Origin: Bacteroidota bacterium
GTDB lineage: Bacteria; Bacteroidota; Ignavibacteria; Tepidaquicellales; Tepidaquicellaceae
Direction: 5' to 3'
Length of the DNA stretch: 15,425 nucleotides
Assembly: GCA_003519545.1 (NCBI GenBank)
Contig: DOWN01000008.1
Coordinates: 557-15,981 of the forward strand
This document shows, in pieces, positions 6,803-15,125 of the stretch (position 1 is its first letter; every line of letters begins with the position of its first letter). The notes beneath the pieces are model-generated. The model did no database searches. It was not told the origin of the DNA and was given only the letters and a program-made list of their open reading frames with translations. Made by a program: the position numbers and the translations under genes.

Positions 6803-7758
6803 TATTTTTTATACCATTTATAAGTTTTTATAATCCCTTCGTTCAAATCAGTTTTTGGCTGAAAGCCAAGCAGACTCTGTGCTTTCTCAATGCTCGGTAT
6901 TCTAAGCTCCACATCAACATAATTTTTTGGAATATATTTAATCTTAGATTTAGATTTGCAAAGTCTGATAATTTTTTCCGCTAAAGAAGAAATTGTTATA
7001 GTACCTTTAGGATTTCCTATGTTAAAAATTTCACCGACTGCTTTTTTATTTGTGAGACACATAAAAATTGCATTTATCATATCATCAACATAACACCATG
7101 ATCTAATCTGATCTCCATCACCGTGAATTTCAATAGGTTTATTTTTTATTGCGTTTTTAATAAAAATCTGAATCGCACCTTCACCCACTTGACCGGGACC
7201 ATATATGTTAAACGGTCTGATTGTTACGGAAGGATAACCGTGAACTTTATAATAACTGTGAAGAAGATGTTCACCTGCAACTTTGCTTATTGAATAAGTC
7301 CATCTTGCTTCACCAACAGGTGCAAGATTTGTATTAGATTTCTCGGTTGATTTATATGCATAAGAACCTAAAACTTCACTTGTTGAAAAATCAATTACTC
7401 TTTCAAGTTTGGAAGAATACTTACCGAGTGCTTTTAAAATATTAAACGTTCCCGTAACAATTACATCCATTGTTCTTATGGGATTCAAAATTACTGTATC
7501 AATTCCGGCAATTGCCGCAAGGTGTATTACAATTTGCGGTCTGAATTCTTCACAGGTTTTTCTAAGCAATTCAAAATCAAGAATGTCTCCTTTTACAATT
7601 TTTATTTTTGATAAATCAATTTTTCTGTATTGAAGAGAGTTTCTTGAAAAATTATCATAAATTAAAATCTCGTTATCTTTGTATAATTTTTCGGCAAGAG
7701 TGCTGCCTATAAACCCAGCCCCTCCTGTAAGTAATATTTTTTTATTTTTTATTGTCAT
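6799..7758 (-). CDS. NAD-dependent nucleotide-sugar epimerase/decarboxylase (extended SDR)
   Basis: A 319-residue extended short-chain dehydrogenase with an N-terminal NAD-binding loop G12-G-A-G-F-I-G18 and the catalytic pair Y155-S-I-S-K159 in R-W-T-Y-S-I-S-K. It also has F-S-T-S-E128-V-L-G, I-R-P-F-N-I-Y-G-P-G-Q and I-R-S-W-C-Y-V-D-D. The T-S-E-V form (Glu rather than Asp) and R-W-x-Y-S-x-S-K resemble UDP-glucuronate decarboxylases and the ArnA C-terminal domain more than dTDP-glucose dehydratases, but a 4-epimerase cannot be excluded. It is cytoplasmic. It supplies a modified nucleotide sugar, and the overlapping formyltransferase makes an ArnA-like pair, split into two genes. Its ATG overlaps the previous stop (TAATG). 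Confidence 0.88.
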   Translation of the reverse strand: MTIKNKKILLTGGAGFIGSTLAEKLYKDNEILIYDNFSRNSLQYRKIDLSKIKIVKGDILDFELLRKTCEEFRPQIVIHLAAIAGIDTVILNPIRTMDVIVTGTFNILKALGKYSSKLERVIDFSTSEVLGSYAYKSTEKSNTNLAPVGEARWTYSISKVAGEHLLHSYYKVHGYPSVTIRPFNIYGPGQVGEGAIQIFIKNAIKNKPIEIHGDGDQIRSWCYVDDMINAIFMCLTNKKAVGEIFNIGNPKGTITISSLAEKIIRLCKSKSKIKYIPKNYVDVELRIPSIEKAQSLLGFQPKTDLNEGIIKTYKWYKKY

Positions 7759-8735
7759 TATAAATTTAATTCAAAATTTTTTCTTAAAAATCCGTTTGCG
7801 AGAAAAGTTTTTTTAAACTGAAATAATCCTTCTGATAGTTTATTGTTCACACTTGATGTACCAATGTCATAGTATTTATATCCTTTAGATTTAGCCCACA
7901 TAATAGATTCAAAAAGAATATTTTCAGGAACTCCTGATTTACTGAAAATCTCTTCCTGAGCGAGATAAAAATTCAACACAACATTGTCGGTTACACAAAA
8001 AAGTACACATATACCGGCAATTTTTCCCTCAACTTCAGCAGAGAATAAAATAACTCTTTTCCTTAAATTGTTATATAAATATTCAAGTTCTTCGAGTGAA
8101 TGTGTCGGATTAATATTTTTTTGATTCCGGTCAACTTTTAAAACTCTGTAAAACTTTGCAAATTCATCCTTTGAAGTTATATCAAGTTCAGATGATACAG
8201 TAATATTTTGTTTTGATTTATTTATTGATCTTTTTTTTGAACCTGAAATATTTTTAAAATCAAATCCGTCAAGTTGAACTATATTCGTTATTGCATAAGA
8301 TGAAATGTGAAATCCTGATTCTAAAAAGGAATATTCAATTTCTTCATCAGGAGTATTTTTATAAAGAAAAGGCATTCCTTTAATGAGACATCTTTTAAAT
8401 CCCTGTTGCTTAATATAATTTTTAAACTCCGGTAAAACTTTTATATAGTTTGTAGCATCAGCTCTGTTTTTCCAGAGAAATCCGGCAAAACTTACTCCAT
8501 CACAACTGAAAAAAGTTTTTTCGCCGTTTATATTTTTTTCACAGCCGGGAATTATAGCAAGTATCTTATTAGTTTTTAAATCCCTGATTTTTAAATTATG
8601 CCATTTAATATCTTTATTAAATACGTCATTGTATTTCAAAAAATCCGGATCGAAAAAAATATTATATTGATTCCTTAAAAACTCAAGCCACTCAATATCC
8701 TTTTCAATATTTTCACATCTTATTATATCAAACAT
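7758..8735 (-). CDS. FemAB-like GNAT acyl/aminoacyltransferase (BioF2-type domain)
   Basis: A 325-residue cytoplasmic protein of the GNAT/FemAB-related group often found in exopolysaccharide and surface-glycan clusters. The recognisable part is residues 160-310. It has G-S-K-K-R-S-I-N-K-S-K, then a helix with F-Y-R-V-L-K-V-D-R-N-Q-K, the strand pair V-I-L-F-S-A-E-V-E-G-K-I-A-G-I-C, and the ending K-S-K-G-Y-K-Y-Y-D-I-G-T-S followed by G-L-F-Q-F-K-K. Members transfer acyl or aminoacyl groups to amino sugars or peptide stems; the substrate here is unknown. It sits 2 bases after the membrane glycosyltransferase and shares TAATG with the epimerase, so it is clearly in the same operon. It could acylate the same amino sugar that the formyltransferase might use. 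Confidence 0.75.
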   Translation of the reverse strand: MFDIIRCENIEKDIEWLEFLRNQYNIFFDPDFLKYNDVFNKDIKWHNLKIRDLKTNKILAIIPGCEKNINGEKTFFSCDGVSFAGFLWKNRADATNYIKVLPEFKNYIKQQGFKRCLIKGMPFLYKNTPDEEIEYSFLESGFHISSYAITNIVQLDGFDFKNISGSKKRSINKSKQNITVSSELDITSKDEFAKFYRVLKVDRNQKNINPTHSLEELEYLYNNLRKRVILFSAEVEGKIAGICVLFCVTDNVVLNFYLAQEEIFSKSGVPENILFESIMWAKSKGYKYYDIGTSSVNNKLSEGLFQFKKTFLANGFLRKNFELNL

Positions 8736-8737
8736 TT

Positions 8738-10408
8738 TTAAAAATTAGAGTAAAGTTCGTATCCGGGAGATTTTTCTATCAGTTTAAAATTTTCGGGTAT
8801 AAATTGATTACTTTCAGGATAGTCAACTCTGTTGATCCCGTCTTTTTCAACTATGAGAAAAGTTTTTTTATAAGTATTGGATAATTCAAATTTTGTTAAC
8901 TCTTTGTTATATTTCGTATCCATCAGTAAAAAATTATATTTATGTTTATCCCAGTTCAGATCATCTCCGTTAAAATAAAAACTTAATTGTGCGTTATGTT
9001 TATAATTACTTCCGACATAATATAAATTCTCTGTCTCATCATATTTTTCAAATACTTTATCCTTTATTCCGCTGAGAATGTAATTATTATCCCATTCCGG
9101 CGGATTGAATAAATAATAAATATTAAACCCGAAAAAATAAATTATAACGGCATATACAAGTGTTTTGGATAAATTAATTTTAGCCGAAACGAAATAACAA
9201 ATTGCATATATCAAGATAACTGATATAAAAAGTATTGTAAGTATAATAATTTTTTCATCTGAGACGAGATAGTTTTTAAATTGCGGTCTGAGAGATTCAG
9301 TCGCAAACCAGAAGATATTCAACAATAAGAAAAACAAAATAACTGACGAGAAAAATCTATTTTTGTTTTGATAGTTAAATATATAATTAGAAATGAGAAT
9401 TACTCCCGGGGTAAGAATAAAAAATCCATACACTTCAAGTTTAGTCCTGAAAAAACTAATTATAACAAGTCCTGTCATAAACCAAACCCATATAAAAAAT
9501 TTTTTTAGCGGAATGGATTTAAAATTTTTAATATCATTTATAAAAGCAAATAGTAATAATACCGCTACAGGAAGTATAGACATAAGATAATTTATGTGAT
9601 AAAAAATTCCCGAACCTTTTACATTCATTTCCACACCTGTAAAAGCACGTGAGAAAATATGAAAGCCGATAAAGTATTCAAGGAAAGCATTTCCATAATT
9701 CATTATCATATAAATATGCCAGGGCAAAGCAATTACAAGTCCTGTAAAAACGAACAGAAATAAATGAGAAAATTTTATTTTAAGAGTTTTATATTTAATC
9801 AGAACAAAAGTTATAATTACAATCGGAATAAAAACGCCAACAATAATTTTTACCATAAGACAAAGTCCGAAACTTATACCTGAAAAAATTAAATATTTAA
9901 GTTTTGGGTTATCGGCGTATTTAAGAAAAAAGTAAAACGATAATAATATGAAAAAGATATATGGAATATCAAACTGGAAACGTTTGGAAAAAACATGGAA
10001 TAAAATATTAACGGTGAAGAGCATCGCGGCGAGATATCCCGTTTTCAAATCAAAAACAATCCGGGATATATTTATTATCAGCCAAAGACATAAAAGGGAA
10101 AAAATGAATATGATAATCTTAAAAACAAAAGCATCTGTTCCCGCTATCAAGGAAAAAATATAACCTATCCAAATAAGTAAAGGAGGATGGGAAGCGGAAT
10201 AAAATCCGCCGACTGAATATTCACTTTGATTAAGAAAAGCACCGAACTCATGAACTGCAAGAACCCTGACGGCATACATACCCTCGTCCCAGGGCTGCAT
10301 ATCATTGGTTAAAATTGAAGGCAATTTAACCGCAACAAGAAACAGGAATATAAAAAACAAAAAATATTTTTTATAAGCCGGATTATTTAAAGTTTCAGTT
10401 AACGGCAT
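8738..10408 (-). CDS. ArnT/PMT-like polytopic membrane glycosyltransferase (GT-C)
   Basis: A 556-residue integral membrane protein with about ten or more hydrophobic helices between residues 15 and 430 and a soluble C-terminal tail of roughly 120 residues. The first periplasmic loop has W40-D41-E42-G-M-Y-A, the acidic D-E motif of the PMT/ArnT (GT39/GT83) families, and later S-A-S-H-P-P-L-L, the typical H-P-P loop. These enzymes use polyprenyl-phosphate sugars to glycosylate proteins or lipid A on the outer face of the inner membrane. The ATG at 10408 lies 66 bases after the upstream barrel gene. Together with the split ArnA-like pair downstream, this suggests transfer of a modified pentose or amino sugar; the acceptor (lipid A, LPS or secreted proteins) is not shown by the sequence. 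Confidence 0.85.
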   Translation of the reverse strand: MPLTETLNNPAYKKYFLFFIFLFLVAVKLPSILTNDMQPWDEGMYAVRVLAVHEFGAFLNQSEYSVGGFYSASHPPLLIWIGYIFSLIAGTDAFVFKIIIFIFSLLCLWLIINISRIVFDLKTGYLAAMLFTVNILFHVFSKRFQFDIPYIFFILLSFYFFLKYADNPKLKYLIFSGISFGLCLMVKIIVGVFIPIVIITFVLIKYKTLKIKFSHLFLFVFTGLVIALPWHIYMIMNYGNAFLEYFIGFHIFSRAFTGVEMNVKGSGIFYHINYLMSILPVAVLLLFAFINDIKNFKSIPLKKFFIWVWFMTGLVIISFFRTKLEVYGFFILTPGVILISNYIFNYQNKNRFFSSVILFFLLLNIFWFATESLRPQFKNYLVSDEKIIILTILFISVILIYAICYFVSAKINLSKTLVYAVIIYFFGFNIYYLFNPPEWDNNYILSGIKDKVFEKYDETENLYYVGSNYKHNAQLSFYFNGDDLNWDKHKYNFLLMDTKYNKELTKFELSNTYKKTFLIVEKDGINRVDYPESNQFIPENFKLIEKSPGYELYSNF

Positions 10409-10420
10409 TTAGGGAAGGGA

Positions 10421-10442
10421 ATTACATATTGAAGTATGTAAT
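10421..10442 (-). promoter_or_regulatory. Hairpin in the leader of the ArnT-like gene
   Basis: ATTACATA (10421-10428) and TATGTAAT (10435-10442) form a perfect 8-bp stem around a 6-base loop, ending 13 bases before the ATG at 10408. There is no T run, so it is not a normal terminator. It could be an mRNA processing or translation-control hairpin separating the barrel genes from the sugar genes, or simply an AT-rich coincidence. Confidence 0.35.
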
Positions 10443-10474
10443 CCTTTATAAAATTTAAATTTTAAAATTCAAAC

Positions 10475-11374
10475 TTAAAAATTCAAACCGAGAGAAAATG
10501 TGTTGCTGTTTGAAAATGCATATTTATAAGGAACGTACGAATAATCAAGTGTGAACGCGTTGTATTTAAACCCGACTCCGGCAGTGAAATTTTTATTTTC
10601 ATAGTTGCTTTGAAAACCTGCTCTTACAAAAAACATATCTTTGTAACCTGCTTCAAGACCTGTGTGTATATGAAATTTTCCGCCGTCTGATACCTGATAT
10701 CCTTCAGCAGATGAACGGAATTTTAAATCACCTTTTCCGAATTTATAACCGACACCAAACCTTATTGCGGATGGTAGTTTTGTTGCGACTGTTCTAAGTT
10801 CATTTACATTTCCGAGATTTGTAAGAACAAATGCCGCCGAAAAATTATTTTTTTCATACGCCGCACCAATGTCAAACGCTAAACCTGAAGCATCATCCAC
10901 GTAAATTTTTTCATATAGAAATTTTGATGTAACTCCGAGTGTAATTGTAGAACTGAAGCGGAAACCTACGGATAAACCGATTGATAAATTTTCCGCATTA
11001 AACTTTCCAATTGGAGCACCGGGAATTTCTCTGATTTCAATATCATTCACAGCAGCCCTCTGAACACCGAATCCTATAGCCCATTTAGTGCCTGAAGTTT
11101 TAAAAGCAATAAAATCATTAGTGAAGTCAGTTGCTGAAGAATTGTGTGCAAGATATACATTTGTTGTTGAACCGAAAAATAATCTCGCAGGATTATAATA
11201 AATACTTGTTGCATCTTCTGATATAGGTGAGTATGCCTCACCCATAGAGATTGACTGAGCACCGACTCCAAGTTTCAGAAAAGAAAGACCTGTATTTGCC
11301 GTACCGTCGTTTTGTGCAAATGAATTATTCAGGGAAACAGATAATAAAAATATGATTACAAAAATTTTTTTCAT
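10475..11374 (-). CDS. PorV/PorQ-family outer-membrane beta-barrel (first copy)
   Basis: A 299-residue protein with a signal peptide cleaved after F-A20, then L-G-V-G-A-Q-S-I-S-M-G-E-A and S-I-Y-Y-N-P-A (residues 35-63). This is the conserved N-terminal block of the PorV/PorQ (FadL-like) family. The remainder is alternating strands ending in an aromatic Phe, as expected for an outer-membrane barrel. PorV binds the sorting domain of T9SS cargo at the translocon; PorQ belongs to the surface attachment complex. Which of the two roles applies, or whether it serves another transport function, is not clear, because Ignavibacteria carry many PorV/PorQ paralogs. It follows the second barrel gene by 14 bases. 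Confidence 0.85.
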   Translation of the reverse strand: MKKIFVIIFLLSVSLNNSFAQNDGTANTGLSFLKLGVGAQSISMGEAYSPISEDATSIYYNPARLFFGSTTNVYLAHNSSATDFTNDFIAFKTSGTKWAIGFGVQRAAVNDIEIREIPGAPIGKFNAENLSIGLSVGFRFSSTITLGVTSKFLYEKIYVDDASGLAFDIGAAYEKNNFSAAFVLTNLGNVNELRTVATKLPSAIRFGVGYKFGKGDLKFRSSAEGYQVSDGGKFHIHTGLEAGYKDMFFVRAGFQSNYENKNFTAGVGFKYNAFTLDYSYVPYKYAFSNSNTFSLGLNF

Positions 11375-11388
11375 TAATAAACTTAATA

Positions 11389-12405
11389 TTATTTAAATTT
11401 AAAACCTACAGAAATATTCTGGACAGGCTTGTGTGTAAATGGTTCAAGGGAAAATGAATAATCAAGCCCGAGTTTCATTGAACCGGAAAAGTTTTTATAA
11501 AATCCAACTCCGAGCGAGGGAATTAAGTTTCCCGCGAAATCTTCATTTGAAAAATTAATTCTGTCAACTCCGCCTCTGAATTTAAAATATTCATTTACGA
11601 TAATCTCACCGCCAACTTTAAGACCGAATTCATTTTTTTTGTCAGGGTTTGTATTATCTTTATTTTTTGGTATCATAATCATCTGTGACTCGAGTGAAAC
11701 CGAGCCGATTCCCTTTGGCAATCTGTATGATGCACCGAAATTTATCAGTGTCGGAAATTTATCTTCAGTTGTATTTCCGAATACACTTCCGTATATATTC
11801 GATGTGTTCCATTCATATTTAGCACCTAAATCTCTCACAGATAAACCGAATGCAAGATCATCGCTTGCTTTGAGAACAGCACCGAAATCAAATGCAATTG
11901 AGTTTGCAGTTACTTCTTCGTATAGTTTTGATAAGTAATATTTAAAACCTATACCGACTGCAAATTTTTCTGAAAGTAAAAAACTTGTTCCAAGATATAA
12001 CTGATTATCGGAAGTTGTTAATGTTCCTATTGAACGTGTATCGTTATCTCTTCCGTCAATATTTCCAACCCCGGAATTTATCCATCCGAGAGAAATACCT
12101 GCACCGCCTTTAGGTTGATTAGGCAAATTGAATTTTTTTGCAAAGCCGACAAAATTTAATTTTCTGTCAAGTGAAAGAAAAGTATATCCGAGATTTAAAA
12201 ATCCTTCTTCCTGAAATGCTGCAAGTGCCGGATTGTAATATCCTGATACATCTCCGTAGATATTGGAAACAAGTGCATTGCCCATTGAGAGACCTCTCGC
12301 ACCGAAACCCATTCTTGAGAATGACCCCGCATAACTTCCAACTTGTGCGAAAGAAATTTCTGAAATTATAAAAACTGAAATTAATATTATTAAAATTTTT
12401 CTCAT
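11389..12405 (-). CDS. PorV/PorQ-family outer-membrane beta-barrel (second copy)
   Basis: A 338-residue protein with a signal peptide (cleavage around S-F-A20-Q) and the family block F-G-A-R-G-L-S-M-G-N-A-L-V followed by G-Y-Y-N-P-A. It continues as beta strands with frequent G-x-G turns and ends S-V-G-F-K-F-K. It is a paralog of the neighbouring 299-residue barrel but clearly diverged and longer. It starts 1 base after the stop of the beta-propeller T9SS protein, so the three are co-translated. A dedicated secretion or anchoring partnership with that cargo is a reasonable inference from the gene order. Confidence 0.85.
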   Translation of the reverse strand: MRKILIILISVFIISEISFAQVGSYAGSFSRMGFGARGLSMGNALVSNIYGDVSGYYNPALAAFQEEGFLNLGYTFLSLDRKLNFVGFAKKFNLPNQPKGGAGISLGWINSGVGNIDGRDNDTRSIGTLTTSDNQLYLGTSFLLSEKFAVGIGFKYYLSKLYEEVTANSIAFDFGAVLKASDDLAFGLSVRDLGAKYEWNTSNIYGSVFGNTTEDKFPTLINFGASYRLPKGIGSVSLESQMIMIPKNKDNTNPDKKNEFGLKVGGEIIVNEYFKFRGGVDRINFSNEDFAGNLIPSLGVGFYKNFSGSMKLGLDYSFSLEPFTHKPVQNISVGFKFK

Positions 12406-12406
12406 T

Positions 12407-14038
12407 TTATTGTAACACTAAAATTTTACCCCAGGATTCTGTTTCATTATCGATTTTTATCCTGTAGAAATATACTCCGTTTGCTATTCTGCTTCCTTTG
12501 TCATCTTTGCCATCCCATTGAGTATATAATTCTTCCATACCTGTTCTCGTTGCATTTTGAATAACGGTTCTCACCGGATTCATGGCAAAATCAAAGACAT
12601 TAATCGTAACTTTTGCTGAAAATTTATTTGTTCTGTAAAAAATTCTTACCACTTCATCATCAGGTGAAAAAGGATTTGGAGCGGCATAAGTTTTAATATC
12701 TGAGTTTGCATTGATTGGAGAGATTGCTCTGAAAATTTTCCATTTAGAAACCCAGGGAAGACCTGTCTCAATTGTTCTCAGCAAACCATCAGCACTTCCG
12801 AAATAAACAGTATCATTAATTGCAGCACCTGAATAGAATAATTTTGTTGTAACTTTATCTTTTGTTTGTTCATCAAAAATCAATGGGGGACTGCTCCAGT
12901 CAAAAGTTAAATATTTCGCTCTGTAAAGTCCGTCACTCGTTAGTCCATAAACAATTGAATCTTTTGAAGATATTCCGTTTGTTGTGACATCTTTTAAAGT
13001 ATAATTCCAGTTGAATCCGTTAGCCGTATAACTTAAACCATTTTTTTCATTATTATCTTCTGCTCTTCTTGTCGCTGCCCATATAATTTTCTGATTACCA
13101 TAAGGCATTGCATATAAGTCAACTACGAAATTTCCTGAAACACCATTGCCGTTATTATTACCGCCTGAATTTTGATAATTAAATTTTCTCCAACTGATAC
13201 CATAATCGGTTGATTTGTTTATCCCGTTTGCAGTTCCGACATATATAACTGAGTCATCCACGCCTAATACTGTAAATGCCCTGTGATTAAGATTTAGTCT
13301 CGGATCGAGTGTGAAGTTATATGTTCCGCCGGGATAAATGCTGTCTAGATTATCCGGAGGTAATACAACTCTTAACCATGTATTACCATAGTCAGTTGAT
13401 TTTCTTAAACCGCCTGCGAATGATGTGATCCAGATTATATAATTATTTGCTGAATTTGGATTTTTTGTAATAGCAACATCATAAGATAAATTCTGCTGAC
13501 GAACAACGACTGGCAGACATCTTATATTATTGTTTCCGTATTGGATTATCGTATCAGATTGCTGGTCAACGGGCTGTGGAAACGCATTCCAGTTAGAACC
13601 GTAATCAGTTGAAACTTTTATTCCTGTTCCTGTCGGGACAGATTCACCGCTTATCTCTTCGCTTATAGCAGTTGCGGTAACAACAACATTTTTATTAACA
13701 CTGAATCCTGAAATGTCATCATCTCCGAAAGGATCAAGTCCGTAATAACTTTGAAAATTTCTGAAGTTATCTATAGTTCTCATAACACCTGAGCCTGTAG
13801 CGAACCATACAGTATCACCTGCTACTATTATATCGGTATAAAAATTACTGACAGGATATTTTGAAGTAACCGGAGTGACAGAAATATTAGGAATTATTTT
13901 TGAAAATTTTTCTGACTGAGGTTTAGGTGTAGAAAAATCAAAACCTGAAAGTTTAAAATTTTTATATGAAATAATATTCTGAGCGATACCTGAAGATGAA
14001 AGTGAAAATAAAAATAAAATTATAAGTAGTTTTCTCAT
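12407..14038 (-). CDS. Secreted Asp-box beta-propeller with T9SS/FlgD-like sorting domain
   Basis: A 543-residue protein with a signal peptide (1-19, ending G-I-A-Q). It has repeated Asp-box motifs S-T-D-Y-G-x-x-W at about 143-150, 214-221 and 276-283, with related T-x-x-G-F-x-W blades elsewhere. These are typical of BNR/sialidase-like or photosystem-stability-factor propellers. No sialidase catalytic set is evident, so binding or scaffolding is more likely than hydrolysis. The last 95 residues start A-A-P-N-P-F-S-P and contain W-D-G-K-D-D-K-G-S-R-I-A-N-G-V-Y-F-Y-R, the FlgD-like/type A T9SS C-terminal domain. It is therefore probably exported to the surface. It starts 12 bases after the lipoprotein gene and ends 1 base before the second PorV-like gene. 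Confidence 0.88.
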   Translation of the reverse strand: MRKLLIILFLFSLSSSGIAQNIISYKNFKLSGFDFSTPKPQSEKFSKIIPNISVTPVTSKYPVSNFYTDIIVAGDTVWFATGSGVMRTIDNFRNFQSYYGLDPFGDDDISGFSVNKNVVVTATAISEEISGESVPTGTGIKVSTDYGSNWNAFPQPVDQQSDTIIQYGNNNIRCLPVVVRQQNLSYDVAITKNPNSANNYIIWITSFAGGLRKSTDYGNTWLRVVLPPDNLDSIYPGGTYNFTLDPRLNLNHRAFTVLGVDDSVIYVGTANGINKSTDYGISWRKFNYQNSGGNNNGNGVSGNFVVDLYAMPYGNQKIIWAATRRAEDNNEKNGLSYTANGFNWNYTLKDVTTNGISSKDSIVYGLTSDGLYRAKYLTFDWSSPPLIFDEQTKDKVTTKLFYSGAAINDTVYFGSADGLLRTIETGLPWVSKWKIFRAISPINANSDIKTYAAPNPFSPDDEVVRIFYRTNKFSAKVTINVFDFAMNPVRTVIQNATRTGMEELYTQWDGKDDKGSRIANGVYFYRIKIDNETESWGKILVLQ

Positions 14039-14050
14039 TTAATAAGTGAA

Positions 14051-14842
14051 TTAAGGTCTAACGAATTTAATACTGTCTTTGATAATATTGCTCTGCAATC
14101 CTGAATTGTCAATAGCCATGAAAGTATATTTAAAGTAACCATAAGAACTGTCAGCAGCAGCAGGAAGAACAGGATTTGTGAATGTATATAAATTTCCTGA
14201 ACTGAAAAACATTGGTATCTGACCAATGAAACTGCCGGAAGGTCTGTATGCTTCAAAGTAAACCAAGTTAATATCGCATGGACCGTTTGCATCGGTTGCA
14301 TTGAGTTGTAGAGTTATGTCAAACTGTCCTGTTGTCGGTCTCACTACTGAATCAGGTATTACAAGATTTGAAATTACCGGTGCAACATTATTTGAAAATC
14401 TGACAGGCTGAACTTTTGAAAGCACATTGCTGAATGCACCTTGTTCAGATTCCGCATAAACTTCCACTCTATAGTTACCAACGGCAAGACATGTAAATCC
14501 TTCAATGGAAATATTTCCGGTATAGATGCCGTCATTAGCAACAGGGTCTGGAGATGAGCCGTTATCCCTGAGATTAAAGAAACCTAAAGTTGAATCTTTG
14601 GAATTTATAACTGTGCAGATGACGTTTTTGATAACATCTTCAGAAGTAACTTTTACAGATGCGGTAAGCCCGACGACAGGAGCGTTAGAAACAGTAAAGA
14701 TAGTATCAGGCGTAACAGTCAGATTAGAAATTGTAGGGAAAGAAATATTAACGTCAATCACGTTATCGCTGTTCTTTTCACATGCGTAGAAAATCACCGC
14801 CGGAATCAACAGGAAAATGAATTTAAAAATATATTTATTCAG
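14051..14842 (-). CDS. Lipoprotein with Ig-like domains; probable CTG start
   Basis: The frame is open from a TAA at 14857-14855. No ATG lies in the N-terminal part. Beginning at CTG 14842-14840, the product opens N-K-Y-I-F-K-F-I-F-L-L-I-P-A-V-I-F-Y-A-C21, a model lipoprotein signal: basic n-region, hydrophobic core, and lipobox F-Y-A-C. The TTG at 14809 would leave only M-I-P-A-V-I-F-Y-A-C, too short to direct export. The mature part has two beta-sandwich segments. The first contains D-N-G-S-S-P-D-P-V-A-N-D-G-I-Y-T-G, a block seen in Ig-like domains of Bacteroidota surface proteins. The second starts around A-P-V-I-S-N-L-V-I-P-D-S-V. No enzymatic motif is visible. It is the first gene of the probable operon, 12 bases before the propeller gene. 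Start confidence is moderate. Confidence 0.8.
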   Translation of the reverse strand: MNKYIFKFIFLLIPAVIFYACEKNSDNVIDVNISFPTISNLTVTPDTIFTVSNAPVVGLTASVKVTSEDVIKNVICTVINSKDSTLGFFNLRDNGSSPDPVANDGIYTGNISIEGFTCLAVGNYRVEVYAESEQGAFSNVLSKVQPVRFSNNVAPVISNLVIPDSVVRPTTGQFDITLQLNATDANGPCDINLVYFEAYRPSGSFIGQIPMFFSSGNLYTFTNPVLPAAADSSYGYFKYTFMAIDNSGLQSNIIKDSIKFVRP

Positions 14843-14927
14843 AGTTTTTAAATTTTAATTCGAAAAGAAATTTAAGAGGTATTAAAATACGATAATTTTA
14901 AAATTTAATTGAGGCAATTCATAATGT

Positions 14928-14958
14928 CAAAAATAGAAATATAGGGTATATATGTCAA
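14928..14958 (-). promoter_or_regulatory. Probable promoter of the lipoprotein-to-amidohydrolase operon
   Basis: On the minus strand TTGACA (14958-14953) is followed by exactly 17 bases and then TATTTT, which extends to TATTTTTG (14935-14928). This fits both sigma-70 (TTGACA-N17-TATTTT) and the Bacteroidota form (TTG-N20-TAnnTTTG). Transcription would begin near 14920, giving a leader of around 80 bases before the CTG at 14842. No other equally good promoter was found between the operon genes. Confidence 0.6.
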
Positions 14959-15050
14959 TTCAAAATGAGGAAGAGTTGAATGTTATACTACATCAGTTTT
15001 AAGCGATTAAAACTTCAAAATGAATCCAGCGGATTTATACAAAATCCGAT

Positions 15051-15080
15051 AATGTCATCCTGAACGCAGTGAAGGATCTT
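15051..15080. repeat. Dispersed extragenic repeat, left-arm copy 1
   Basis: AATGTCATCCTGAACGCAG continues to GAAGGATCTT. The same sequence occurs with one or two changes at 15126 and again at 15403. It is the left arm of a widely seen extragenic repeat and here lacks its inverted right arm. Confidence 0.75.
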
Positions 15081-15125
15081 GTAAATGTCTTTAATTAATT
15101 TTTGTTTATATATCCAAATACTAGT

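Noticed and set aside
10421..10442. Terminator splitting the operon before the ArnT-like gene
   Set aside because: The 8-bp stem is AT-rich and has no T run on the minus strand; listed only as a possible leader hairpin.
14035..14301. 88-codon minus-strand frame near the lipoprotein gene
   Set aside because: It is a shifted-frame shadow of the lipoprotein C-terminus with no independent start signal or domain.
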